DNA of 5,717 nt, from positions 1 through 5,717 of the forward strand of contig CALQNE010000233.1 in the NCBI GenBank assembly GCA_943331855.1, given 5' to 3'. Positions 1 through 5,633 of the stretch are shown here, in pieces. Both the position numbers and the translations under genes were made by a program. Position 1 is the first letter of the stretch. Each line of letters opens with the position of its first letter. The notes beneath the pieces are model-generated. The model did not search any database, was not told where the DNA came from, and saw only the letters and a list, made by a program, of their open reading frames with translations. The stretch is from Bordetella parapertussis. GTDB lineage: Bacteria > Pseudomonadota > Gammaproteobacteria > Burkholderiales > Burkholderiaceae_B.

Positions 1-1
1 A

Positions 2-307
2 TTTGCAACCATACCAGCACGACAAATTGAAACTCAGAAAGTGACGTTGGGTAATGTTCAAATGGTGGTCAAGAAGGGCGCGAGCAGTGCAGATGTTATC
101 GGAGCCCTAAGCAGCCCCAATATTGTGACGTCAAACAAAGATGGTACAGAGACTTGGGTATACGACAAAATTATGAGCGAGTCTGAAACGGCTCTGGGCA
201 ACAATGGGGTGGTCGCAGTTAAATCTACTAGGACACTGATCGTGGTAATAAAGTTTGATCAAGAACAACGAGTAGAAACTGTGCAGTACCGTCAAACATC
301 CTACTGA
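2..307 (+). CDS. BamE/SmpA-like small protein, 5' end missing
   Basis: The frame is open from the first usable codon of the window, so this is the C-terminal part (101 residues seen) of a longer protein. A GTG at 41 could serve as a start, but coding continues before it and no ribosome site precedes it, so I treat the gene as truncated by the window edge. The visible part has a pattern typical of small BamE/SmpA-fold envelope proteins: a short strand (VQMVVKKG), a helix (SSADVIGALSSPN), then a turn and strand with DGTETWVYDK. A second strand pair follows near the end (TLIVVIKFDQEQRVETVQY). In BamE-like proteins the G-x-S/T-x-x-x-V-x-x-x-L-G-x-P motif is the hallmark; here the LG is LS. The gene ends 37 bases before the lipoprotein gene on the same strand, so the two are probably co-transcribed. 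The family call rests on pattern recognition. The N-terminus, including any signal peptide or lipobox, is not visible. Confidence 0.72.
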   Translation, partial: FATIPARQIETQKVTLGNVQMVVKKGASSADVIGALSSPNIVTSNKDGTETWVYDKIMSESETALGNNGVVAVKSTRTLIVVIKFDQEQRVETVQYRQTSY

Positions 308-344
308 AATTATTCTTATATCTCAAACATTACCAACAGATAAA

Positions 345-1151
345 ATGCTAAATTTTTTTGGGCTTCGATCAGTATTTTCCTGTCTTAGAATTAGCTTACT
401 TGTATTTCTTGGGCTTGCGCTAACAGCGTGCGCGCCGGCGCTGCAGGTAAGTAGATCGGGGACAAGTGTCCGAGCCTCAACATTGAGCCTTTATGCCTGC
501 GCCCCGATAGACGACCTTAGAGAGGTCGCTCAAGAGGAGTGTCGTCGAACTGGAAAATCAGTCGTGTCACCGATACCGAGAAGCGTATCTAGTTGGAGTA
601 ATGCCTGTAGGGTCGGTAGCGCGCATGAAGCTTATTTTGACTGCGGGACAGCACCAGATAACTCTCCGCAGGTTTCAAGGCTAGAGCTACGAGCGATGCA
701 AACACGTAAGTTCGCCAAGCCTCCGCAAGCTGTCGCCAGCTCAATTAACGAACTATATAAAGACAAAAACCAACAGTGCCTTGGCGTTCAAGCGCCGACT
801 TACGCATGTCCATCGGGGATATCAATATCTAAGGCGATCAACGGTAAGCCAACCACTTATTGCGCCAACCCGGATGGAACACCCGCAGCCGAACAAAAAA
901 TGATCAAACATGTTGCGCTGAGCCCAGACGGGTTTTGTATGGGGGGACGTTATAAAACAACATTCTCACTGGACACAAATTATCCAGAGTCCACCACAAC
1001 GACTCTTAGGGTGAGAGTGTCTGATTTCACGATCGGCTCACCAACAGAGACTCAAAGTACCAACCCCGCTGTTTACAACAAGATTTTTAAAGAAATAGCT
1101 GACGGTTTATTTATCGATGCGATTGAGTTAACACCGGCGGAAATGCAATAG
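345..1151 (+). CDS. cysteine-rich lipoprotein of unknown function
   Basis: A 268-residue protein with a lipoprotein signal: hydrophobic stretch at about residues 15-27, then the lipobox L-T-A-C with Cys29 as the predicted lipidated residue. No Asp follows Cys29, so outer-membrane sorting is likely in a proteobacterium. The mature part has eight further cysteines (52, 66, 88, 100, 145, 155, 173, 198), an even number that suggests disulfides in the periplasm. A helix-like stretch at about 112-140 (LELRAMQTRKFAKPPQAV and onward) and the end (PAVYNKIFKEIADGLFIDAI) recall a family of envelope lipoproteins with a TR-x-F motif near the start and a Y-x-x-F-x-x-x-x-x-x-LF-x-x-A ending. The middle, where the cysteines lie, does not match anything I recognise. 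The ATG at 345 has only a weak ribosome site (ACAGATAAA), but the signal peptide fixes this start well. It follows the BamE-like gene closely and is convergent with sugE, with 20 bases between the stops and no obvious hairpin there. Confidence 0.8.
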   Translation: MLNFFGLRSVFSCLRISLLVFLGLALTACAPALQVSRSGTSVRASTLSLYACAPIDDLREVAQEECRRTGKSVVSPIPRSVSSWSNACRVGSAHEAYFDCGTAPDNSPQVSRLELRAMQTRKFAKPPQAVASSINELYKDKNQQCLGVQAPTYACPSGISISKAINGKPTTYCANPDGTPAAEQKMIKHVALSPDGFCMGGRYKTTFSLDTNYPESTTTTLRVRVSDFTIGSPTETQSTNPAVYNKIFKEIADGLFIDAIELTPAEMQ

Positions 1152-1171
1152 AGTTTAGGGCTTGGCTTTGT

Positions 1172-1492
1172 TCATCCCATCTTGAGCAAAATTACCCCCA
1201 GAATGATGAAGGCAATACCAAGCCAGCGTATTGGAATACTGGGATCTCCAAAAACCAGAACACCAATCGTGAACGTGCCGACAGCGCCAATTGAGGTCCA
1301 GACAGCATAGGCCGTTCCGATCGGAATTTCTTTCAATGAGAACCAAAGCAGAATGCCACTGAGCGCCATGCTGATTACGGCCAAAACGATGCCCCATATT
1401 TTCATATTGGGGAGGCCAGCGAGCTTTAAGCCAAGCGGCCAGCCAACCTCAAACAAACCCGCTAATAGAAGGGATATCCAGTAGATACTCAA
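1172..1492 (-). CDS. sugE: SMR-family guanidinium exporter SugE/Gdx
   Basis: A 106-residue inner-membrane protein with four hydrophobic segments (about residues 3-20, 30-50, 58-78 and 85-104), the normal size and layout of small multidrug resistance transporters. Glu15, in AGLFEVGWPLGLK, matches the essential membrane Glu of the family. The W-P-x-G-L-K that follows is the Gdx/SugE type, rather than the T-x-x-L-K seen in Qac/EmrE drug exporters. The GTAYAVWTSIGAVG segment is also a family signature. Known Gdx members work as antiparallel dimers exchanging guanidinium for protons, and some also carry small quaternary ammonium compounds; that role is inferred here from subtype. The start is TTG (MSIYW). 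No ATG or GTG fits the expected length and the Shine-Dalgarno match is poor, so translation may be weak or the start uncertain by a few codons. I see no guanidine riboswitch hairpins in the roughly 45 bases between the start and the hairpin at 1539-1568. Confidence 0.93.
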   Translation of the reverse strand: MSIYWISLLLAGLFEVGWPLGLKLAGLPNMKIWGIVLAVISMALSGILLWFSLKEIPIGTAYAVWTSIGAVGTFTIGVLVFGDPSIPIRWLGIAFIILGVILLKMG

Positions 1493-1538
1493 GGGAAAAC
1501 AAGTCCAAATAGAAAGATTCAGAATACCAGATGCAGTG

Positions 1539-1568
1539 AAACAGCCCTCCGAAGAGGGCTGTTTTTTT
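1539..1568. terminator. strong hairpin terminator between the hydroxylase operon and sugE
   Basis: A perfect stem with core CAGCCCTC/GAGGGCTG, extended by A-T pairs on both sides, around a 4-base loop. Read on the minus strand the loop is C(TTCG)G, an unusually stable RNA tetraloop, in the place expected for ending the hydroxylase transcript about 20 bases after its stop. The U-tract is uneven: the plus strand has seven T after the stem, the minus strand only three before CACTGC. It may therefore act in both directions, and by the T-tract rule it is stronger against plus-strand transcripts. The hairpin is certain; the direction of use is inferred. Confidence 0.85.
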
Positions 1569-1588
1569 GCCTGAAGCGAGCGAGACAG

Positions 1589-3823
1589 TTAAGCGGCTTT
1601 CGGAGCTTGACTGATTGCGAGCTTCACTGAAGCGGGTGTAAACGGAATGGTGCGCAGCCTCACACCAATTGCGTCATACACCGCATTGGCGATTGCAGCT
1701 GGTACAGTCGTCGGTGCTTGTTCGCCAGCGCCCCAAACTGGTTGCCCTGGGCGATCAATCAGCGTGGTGATCACTTTTGGAACATCAGGGAAACGTAAGA
1801 TCGGGTAGCTCGCCCAGTCAACACTCGTGACCTTATTGCCGGTCCACTTCACTTCTTCCATCAGCGTACGGCTGACAGGTTGAATCACACCACCGTCGAC
1901 CTGATTGATGACGCCATCCGGGTTGACGATTTGTCCACAGTCGTGTGCGACACAAACGCGTGTCACCGTAATCTGACCCGTGGTGCGATCGACTTCGACC
2001 TCGGCTACCGTTGCAACGTAGGTGATAGCGTTGTTGTAGCGAACGTACGAAATTCCGCGGCCCTTCGCAACATTGCCTTGAGCACTCGCGGAATTTGGAC
2101 CTGGGCGAGTTTGCCAGTTCGAAGCCTTCATCACCGCCTTCATCACATCAAGCGCCCTCGGGTCTGAGAGATGTTTGAGACGGAATTCTGCGGGATCGGC
2201 TTTGGCAGCTGCAGCCAGTTCATCCATAAAGGATTCATTGGCAAAGCTGTTTTCAATACGACCAGGACTACGCAAATGCGAAGACCGGAATATCGATTGC
2301 TCGATATGCTTGGTGGTGACTTTCATGTTCGGAAGCACATAAGGTGCTGCCGTGTTTTGAAAGAGAAAGCCAACCCAGTTACCTGGGCGGGGATTACCGG
2401 TTTCGGCAGTGGCAAGCAAAGGAAAATCCAAAGGCTTAAACGCGGCAATATGGTTTAAGGCGATGTAGAAATCACTTTGCCAGCCTGTCACATTACCCTG
2501 TGCGTCAAAGCTTGCCTCAAAGTCCATCGACCTCGGCGGACTCTTGGGTGCCAATGCGGTTTCATCGTGACGCATCCACTGCACGCGGACCGGTTTGCCG
2601 ATGATCTGAGCAATCAGTGCAGCGTCAGCGGTGGCGTCTTCGTGCCCGTTGCGCCCATAGCATCCTGAGCCGTCGAGGTAAACGAGACGAATGGCATCTT
2701 TCGGCAGCTTAGTTAACGTTGCAATCTCGTCTTGCATCGAGTGCGTTGATTGCGAAGCCGACCATAACGTCATCTTGCCATCGCGAAAGTCTGCAACCGC
2801 ACAGGACGGTCCTGACGAGGCATGTGTTTGTACAGCAAAGTTATACGTTGCTTTAACGTGCTTAGCACCACCTGCGAGAGCACCTGCAATATCGCCGAAG
2901 TTTTGTGTGATTTCGGTTTTAGCAATCGGCAGTTGGCGCCAGTGTTCAAATATCTTCGCTTGAGGTGGCAGCTCGCGGCCAGCAGACCAAGTCGCCTTCA
3001 CGGCATTCGCGGCTTTCACTGCAGACCATTCGTCTTTGCAGACGACCGCCAAGAAGTTGTCCTTGCGAACTGTTTGTACATAGCCCTTGAGTTTTTTTGC
3101 CTCTGAGTCGTCAAAGCTCACAAGGTTTGCGCCCATTGTCAGTGAACGAATCACTCGGGCATGGAGCATGCCAGGCAAGCGAAAATCATGCACAAACATA
3201 TGTTCGCCAGAGACCTTATCGGGGATATCTACACGCTGAATTGATTTGCCGACCAGCGTATATTCTTTGTGCGATTTAACAGGTGCCTTGGGGTCTACTT
3301 TAAGCTTAAAGCCTTCGCCAATCACGTCTCCGTAAGAGAGGCTTTGGCCTGGCTTAGAGGCCGCAGTGATCACGCCATCTTTCACACTGAGTTCAGAAAC
3401 TGGCACGTTCAGTTTTTCAGACGCCCGCGTCAACAGCGCAATGCGAGCATTTGCTGCCGCGATTCGTAACTCAGAGCCACCTTGAGAAAGCGTAATCGCA
3501 CCACCGGTTAACCACTGATCAGGCGTCGTGGCAGTATCGCCCATGATCATAGAAATTTTCTCAAACGGAACCGATAACTCTTCGGCGGCAATTTGCGAGA
3601 GCGCAGTCTTGGTGCCAGTGCCAAGGTCAACCTTGCCAACAAAGACTGTGACCTTGCCATCGCCGCTAATCGATAACCATGAATCGAGCACGTCTTTAGC
3701 AACACTCTTAGGGGGCAGTAGGCCGTAATTTGCGGCAGCCGACTTGGCACCCATCGAAAAACTAACTACCAACATACCAGCACCGCTGGCTTTCAAAAAT
3801 TCGCGTCGTGTGAATGCGTTCAT
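1589..3823 (-). CDS. Tat-exported molybdopterin-binding subunit of a xanthine dehydrogenase-family hydroxylase (IorB-like)
   Basis: A 744-residue catalytic subunit of a molybdenum hydroxylase, of the isoquinoline 1-oxidoreductase beta/membrane aldehyde dehydrogenase type. It begins with a Tat signal: T-R-R-E-F-L-K at residues 5-11, a hydrophobic stretch, and likely cleavage near residue 31 (KSAAA/NYG). Residues about 50-135 form the N-terminal cofactor-domain segment seen in IorB-type proteins (KVDLGTGTKTALSQIAAEEL). About 195-285 is the a/b hammerhead-like region (DIPDKVSGEHMFVHDFRLPG). Further cofactor-binding motifs are GSGCYGRNGHEDATADAAL at 385-403, LRSPGR at 517-522, ESFMDELA at 530-537 and DCG-x-x-VNP at 628-635. 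WGAGEQAP holds Glu701, the family's catalytic base. The enzyme hydroxylates an aldehyde or N-heterocycle using water and passes electrons to the [2Fe-2S] subunit; the substrate cannot be told. The frame is open to 3922, but the ATG at 3823 is chosen because it places the Tat motif at the N-terminus and has a good ribosome site. The upstream extension overlaps the [2Fe-2S] gene in another frame. Length is normal for the family and no motif is broken. Confidence 0.95.
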   Translation of the reverse strand: MNAFTRREFLKASGAGMLVVSFSMGAKSAAANYGLLPPKSVAKDVLDSWLSISGDGKVTVFVGKVDLGTGTKTALSQIAAEELSVPFEKISMIMGDTATTPDQWLTGGAITLSQGGSELRIAAANARIALLTRASEKLNVPVSELSVKDGVITAASKPGQSLSYGDVIGEGFKLKVDPKAPVKSHKEYTLVGKSIQRVDIPDKVSGEHMFVHDFRLPGMLHARVIRSLTMGANLVSFDDSEAKKLKGYVQTVRKDNFLAVVCKDEWSAVKAANAVKATWSAGRELPPQAKIFEHWRQLPIAKTEITQNFGDIAGALAGGAKHVKATYNFAVQTHASSGPSCAVADFRDGKMTLWSASQSTHSMQDEIATLTKLPKDAIRLVYLDGSGCYGRNGHEDATADAALIAQIIGKPVRVQWMRHDETALAPKSPPRSMDFEASFDAQGNVTGWQSDFYIALNHIAAFKPLDFPLLATAETGNPRPGNWVGFLFQNTAAPYVLPNMKVTTKHIEQSIFRSSHLRSPGRIENSFANESFMDELAAAAKADPAEFRLKHLSDPRALDVMKAVMKASNWQTRPGPNSASAQGNVAKGRGISYVRYNNAITYVATVAEVEVDRTTGQITVTRVCVAHDCGQIVNPDGVINQVDGGVIQPVSRTLMEEVKWTGNKVTSVDWASYPILRFPDVPKVITTLIDRPGQPVWGAGEQAPTTVPAAIANAVYDAIGVRLRTIPFTPASVKLAISQAPKAA

Positions 3824-3827
3824 GAGT

Positions 3828-3833
3828 TCACCT
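3828..3833 (-). promoter_or_regulatory. ribosome binding site setting the start of the molybdopterin subunit
   Basis: The minus strand reads AGGTGA followed by four bases and the ATG at 3823. It supports this start over the in-frame ATG at 3922, which lies inside the preceding gene and would put 33 unrelated residues before the Tat signal. Confidence 0.75.
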
Positions 3834-3858
3834 GTGAATGAATAGGTTGTGGGTCGGT

Positions 3859-4320
3859 TCAGGCAGCAGCTAGGTAGCGCTTGACCGCCGCCACAATCCG
3901 CTGGTGAGTGCCACAACGGCATAGATTCCCTGCGAGCGCTTCGTTAATTTGCGCGTCTGTTGGGTTTTTATTATTGGCGAGAAAGGCGCTGGCCGTCATG
4001 ATCATGCCATTGATGCAATAGCCACACTGCACGGCTTGTTCATCGATGAAGGCCTGCTGCAGTTTGCCAGGCTTTGCTGAACTTCCCAAACCTTCAAGCG
4101 TCGTGACGCTTTTACCCTGCATCGCAGTTGTGGGCGTCACGCAGGAACGTATTGCCTGACCATCTACGACAACCGTGCAGGCACCACATTGCCCTAAACC
4201 GCAACCAAACTTGGGTCCGTTAATTTCGAGGTGGTCGCGTAGCGCATAGAGCAAAGGGGTGTCGTCGTCGACTTCGACTTTGTGCGATTTGCCATTTACA
4301 CTGAGATTTACTATTGCCAT
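3859..4320 (-). CDS. [2Fe-2S]-binding subunit of the molybdenum hydroxylase (IorA-like)
   Basis: A 153-residue electron-transfer subunit, full length for this family. The N-terminal ferredoxin-like domain binds the first cluster through Cys40, Cys45, Cys48 and Cys60 (C-x4-C-x2-C-x11-C, GCGLGQCGACTVVVDG). The C-terminal helical domain binds the second through Cys99, Cys102, Cys134 and Cys136 (QCGYC and LCRCGTH). Gln98, just before Cys99, is the residue that contacts the pterin cofactor in related structures. All eight ligands are present. There is no signal peptide, so it should reach the periplasm by riding with the Tat-exported large subunit after assembly in the cytoplasm. It is the first gene of the operon; 35 bases separate it from the large subunit. 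The ATG at 4320 has a clear ribosome site (GGGAGA, five bases upstream). In related oxidases electrons leave through a cytochrome c subunit or an unknown carrier; none is encoded beside this pair in the window. Confidence 0.95.
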   Translation of the reverse strand: MAIVNLSVNGKSHKVEVDDDTPLLYALRDHLEINGPKFGCGLGQCGACTVVVDGQAIRSCVTPTTAMQGKSVTTLEGLGSSAKPGKLQQAFIDEQAVQCGYCINGMIMTASAFLANNKNPTDAQINEALAGNLCRCGTHQRIVAAVKRYLAAA

Positions 4321-4414
4321 GCTTGTCTCCCGCTTTTATATTGTCGCGACCAAAATAGATCATCAAAATTGCAATGGCTACTTTACCCAAAGGGCGTGAA
4401 ATTGAAAAGCCTAA

Positions 4415-4443
4415 ATTACACGTTGCCGCTGATCGCACGCCAA
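4415..4443 (-). promoter_or_regulatory. candidate sigma-70 promoter of the hydroxylase operon
   Basis: On the minus strand, TTGGCG (4443-4438; four of six consensus bases) is followed by a 17-base spacer and TGTAAT (4420-4415; five of six). Transcription would start near 4408, giving a leader of about 88 bases before the ATG at 4320. It is the best match I found upstream of this operon by eye. There is no experimental support, and no regulator gene in the window to link it to. Confidence 0.35.
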
Positions 4444-4508
4444 TAGCCACAAGCCCGCTGTAATCTTTTCTGCAAGAAACACAAAACCAAATCGATATTT
4501 TGCGGGTC

Positions 4509-4549
4509 TTAAATCAGAGTAACGATAGGCCAAGATTGATTTAGTTTTT
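4509..4549 (+). terminator. possible AT-rich hairpin with T-run
   Basis: TTAAATCA (4509-4516) pairs with TGATTTAG (4537-4544), with a G-T pair at the base and a loop of about 20 bases, and five T follow at 4545-4549. The layout is terminator-like on the plus strand, but the stem is AT-rich, the loop is large, and there is no clear plus-strand gene upstream for it to end. It could be chance. Confidence 0.2.
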
Positions 4550-4604
4550 CGGTTATGGCTAACAGCGCGTTTAAAAATGAAAACTCGCAGGTTTACTCAT
4601 TGTG

Positions 4605-4964
4605 ATGCGTTCAGCCCCGATACAAAATGCGCAGGTGGCTGAAGCATTACCTAAGGTCAGCGGTGTACCTGTCAACACAAAACTAGCGATGCCCAGTCAG
4701 CCGAAGAATGGTTTCGTTTTCATGGCAAATACTCGAATGGCGAAAAAATTGAGGCTGCGTAAAAAGTCGATTTACTGATTGTCGAATCCGACACCAACAT
4801 GGAACAGAAATTACTCTACCTTTCTCAATTGGCAACATCCTGCGATTCAAATTACGATTCATGAAAATAGCCTCCAGGCAACCGGTAGCAATTCAAATTC
4901 TGCAATGCCAGTAGCTCAGCTAGCTTGCCAGATTGATGGTTTATGTACTATTGTTCGGCGATGA
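4605..4964 (+). pseudogene. apparent decayed gene, function unknown
   Basis: Plus-strand coding character continues through this stretch but switches frame. From the ATG at 4605 the frame reads MRSAPIQNAQVAEALPKVSG and onward. From about 4685 the more protein-like reading is two bases out of phase (SAEEWFRFHGKYSNGEKIEA), broken by TAA at 4760-4762, then continuing (KVDLLIVESDTNMEQKLLYL) to a TGA at 4862-4864. From about 4830 the first frame again looks coding (HPAIQITIHENSLQATG) and runs to a TGA ending at 4964. The first frame itself has one internal stop, TGA at 4776-4778. The simplest reading is a gene of about 120 codons damaged by two opposite frameshifts and a stop. The product is not recognised. 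There is no good ribosome site before 4605. The alternative is non-coding sequence with chance open frames. Confidence 0.35.
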
Positions 4965-5018
4965 AACTTAAGTAAGCGTTACATACATCTCAACTGCAAC
5001 ATTGAGGCGACATCCGCT

Positions 5019-5426
5019 ATGAATCAAGTCAAGGCATTTAAATTTTTGTTCATTTTTGCGCTTTTCTCTAGCCTACTTTTGAACCTCGGATACGCCCAAA
5101 CCTTGCCAAAAGTCTCCAAAAACCGCCTAGATGTGTATTACACAGACAACGTTACTCGGGCGACAGCTACCAAATTGCTGAATTATCTGATTGCCGAAGA
5201 GTTTACTGTTGGCGATAAAGATATGGCCTGTCAACTCGATCGAACTGGCAACACCTACGAGTTCAAATTCAATGTCAAGAAAGGCATAGACACCGATCCT
5301 GATGCGATCAAAACTGCCAAGCAAATGGCTAAAGAAATGAGCACAGCAGTTTTCGATGGGGCACCTACTGACATTCATTTTATGGATGATGACTTTAAGC
5401 TTCTGAGAGTCATTGTCGTCTTATAA
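5019..5426 (+). CDS. small exported protein of unknown function
   Basis: A 135-residue protein with a clear Sec-type signal peptide: Lys5 and Lys8, a hydrophobic core at about residues 9-23, and likely cleavage after Ala26 (LGYA/QT). The mature part, about 109 residues, has no cysteine pair (one Cys, about residue 70) and looks like a single a/b domain. It shows a strand (RLDVYYT), a helix (TRATATKLLNYLIAEEF), strands around QLDRTGNTYEFKFNVKKG, a long helix (DAIKTAKQMAKEMSTAVF) and final strands (TDIHFMDDDFKLLRVIVVL). The Q-L-x-x-T-G-x-T-Y-E-F-x-x-x-V-K-K-G pattern feels like a conserved but unnamed domain found in other bacterial secreted proteins; I cannot give it a name. The ATG at 5019 has a GAGG site eleven bases upstream. 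Periplasmic location is inferred. No convincing promoter is seen; TTGCCA (4925) and TACTAT (4946) are only 15 bases apart. Confidence 0.82.
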   Translation: MNQVKAFKFLFIFALFSSLLLNLGYAQTLPKVSKNRLDVYYTDNVTRATATKLLNYLIAEEFTVGDKDMACQLDRTGNTYEFKFNVKKGIDTDPDAIKTAKQMAKEMSTAVFDGAPTDIHFMDDDFKLLRVIVVL

Positions 5427-5633
5427 ATTAAGGATCGCCTCGGCGCGGTACTCCTGATTGTTTAAATCGTCCAATTGTCCCGGGCGATTGTATTGATCCT
5501 GAGCAATCTTTTCCGTACTCAATGTGTACGATTGGCATTGCTTTGACCATGTTATGGGCGTATTCTTTCTTTAGTCAGCGGCGCTTTGCCTGCCCAAGCC
5601 CATTAATTATTGTTGTTTGAGGATGTCATTTCG
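5427..5633. other. intergenic region between two exported-protein genes
   Basis: No supported gene. One plus-strand frame stays open from 5432 to its stop at 5620 but has no ribosome site and only late starts (ATG at 5522 and 5549). Two inverted repeats could fold in RNA: AATCGTCC (5465-5472) with GGGCGATT (5482-5489), and an outer pair AGGATC (5431-5436) with GATCCT (5495-5500). No T-run follows directly, so this is not a standard terminator. Confidence 0.5.

Larger units (their letters stand above)
4321..4604. other. intergenic region upstream of the hydroxylase operon
   Basis: No convincing gene. It holds the leader and candidate promoter of the hydroxylase operon, read on the minus strand. 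It also holds a hairpin with a T-run on the plus strand near 4509-4549, described separately. Two tiny plus-strand open frames (4374-4463, 29 residues, and 4555-4605, 16 residues) lack ribosome sites and look like chance. An 8-base palindrome GTCGCGAC at 4343-4350 lies in the leader, but palindromes of that length are expected many times in a window of this size. Confidence 0.6.

Noticed and set aside
1155..1397. An 80-codon minus-strand frame overlapping sugE
   Set aside because: It lies in another frame of sugE, whose translation matches the SMR family over its whole length.
1880..3728. Several plus-strand open frames of 60-95 codons inside the molybdopterin subunit gene
   Set aside because: They are antisense to a well-conserved gene with intact motifs, and their translations show no recognisable domains.
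3824..3922. N-terminal extension of the molybdopterin subunit from an ATG at 3922
   Set aside because: It would overlap the end of the [2Fe-2S] gene, adds 33 residues unlike any signal sequence before the Tat motif, and the ATG at 3823 has its own AGGTGA site.
4335..4340. TATAAA on the minus strand as a -10 box for the hydroxylase operon
   Set aside because: Transcription would start around 4328, inside the ribosome binding site at 4326-4331, and no fitting -35 box lies 16-18 bases upstream.
4343..4350. Palindrome GTCGCGAC as a regulator binding site
   Set aside because: About twenty perfect 8-base palindromes are expected by chance in a window of this size, and the symmetry does not extend further.
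4360..4400. Sigma-54 promoter (GG/GC elements near TTGCA on the minus strand)
   Set aside because: The GG and GC elements are 13 bases apart instead of the required 10.
4220..4450. A 76-codon minus-strand frame covering the start of the [2Fe-2S] gene and its leader
   Set aside because: It overlaps a full-length conserved gene out of frame and has no recognisable content.
4374..4463. A 29-residue plus-strand small protein (MATLPKGREIEK...)
   Set aside because: No ribosome site, overlaps the candidate hydroxylase promoter on the other strand, and is short enough to be chance.
4605..4964. Read-through or selenocysteine at the TGA at 4776-4778 joining the two open halves
   Set aside because: No recoding hairpin or selenoprotein family is recognised, and the better coding signal in the middle is in a different frame, so decay explains it more simply.
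5127..5378. An 83-codon minus-strand frame under the 5019 gene
   Set aside because: It is antisense to a gene with a clear signal peptide and ribosome site, and shows no features of its own.
5522..5620. A 32-residue hydrophobic plus-strand peptide in the gap before 5634
   Set aside because: No ribosome site before ATG 5522 or 5549, and the frame ends within the ribosome site region of the next gene; probably chance.
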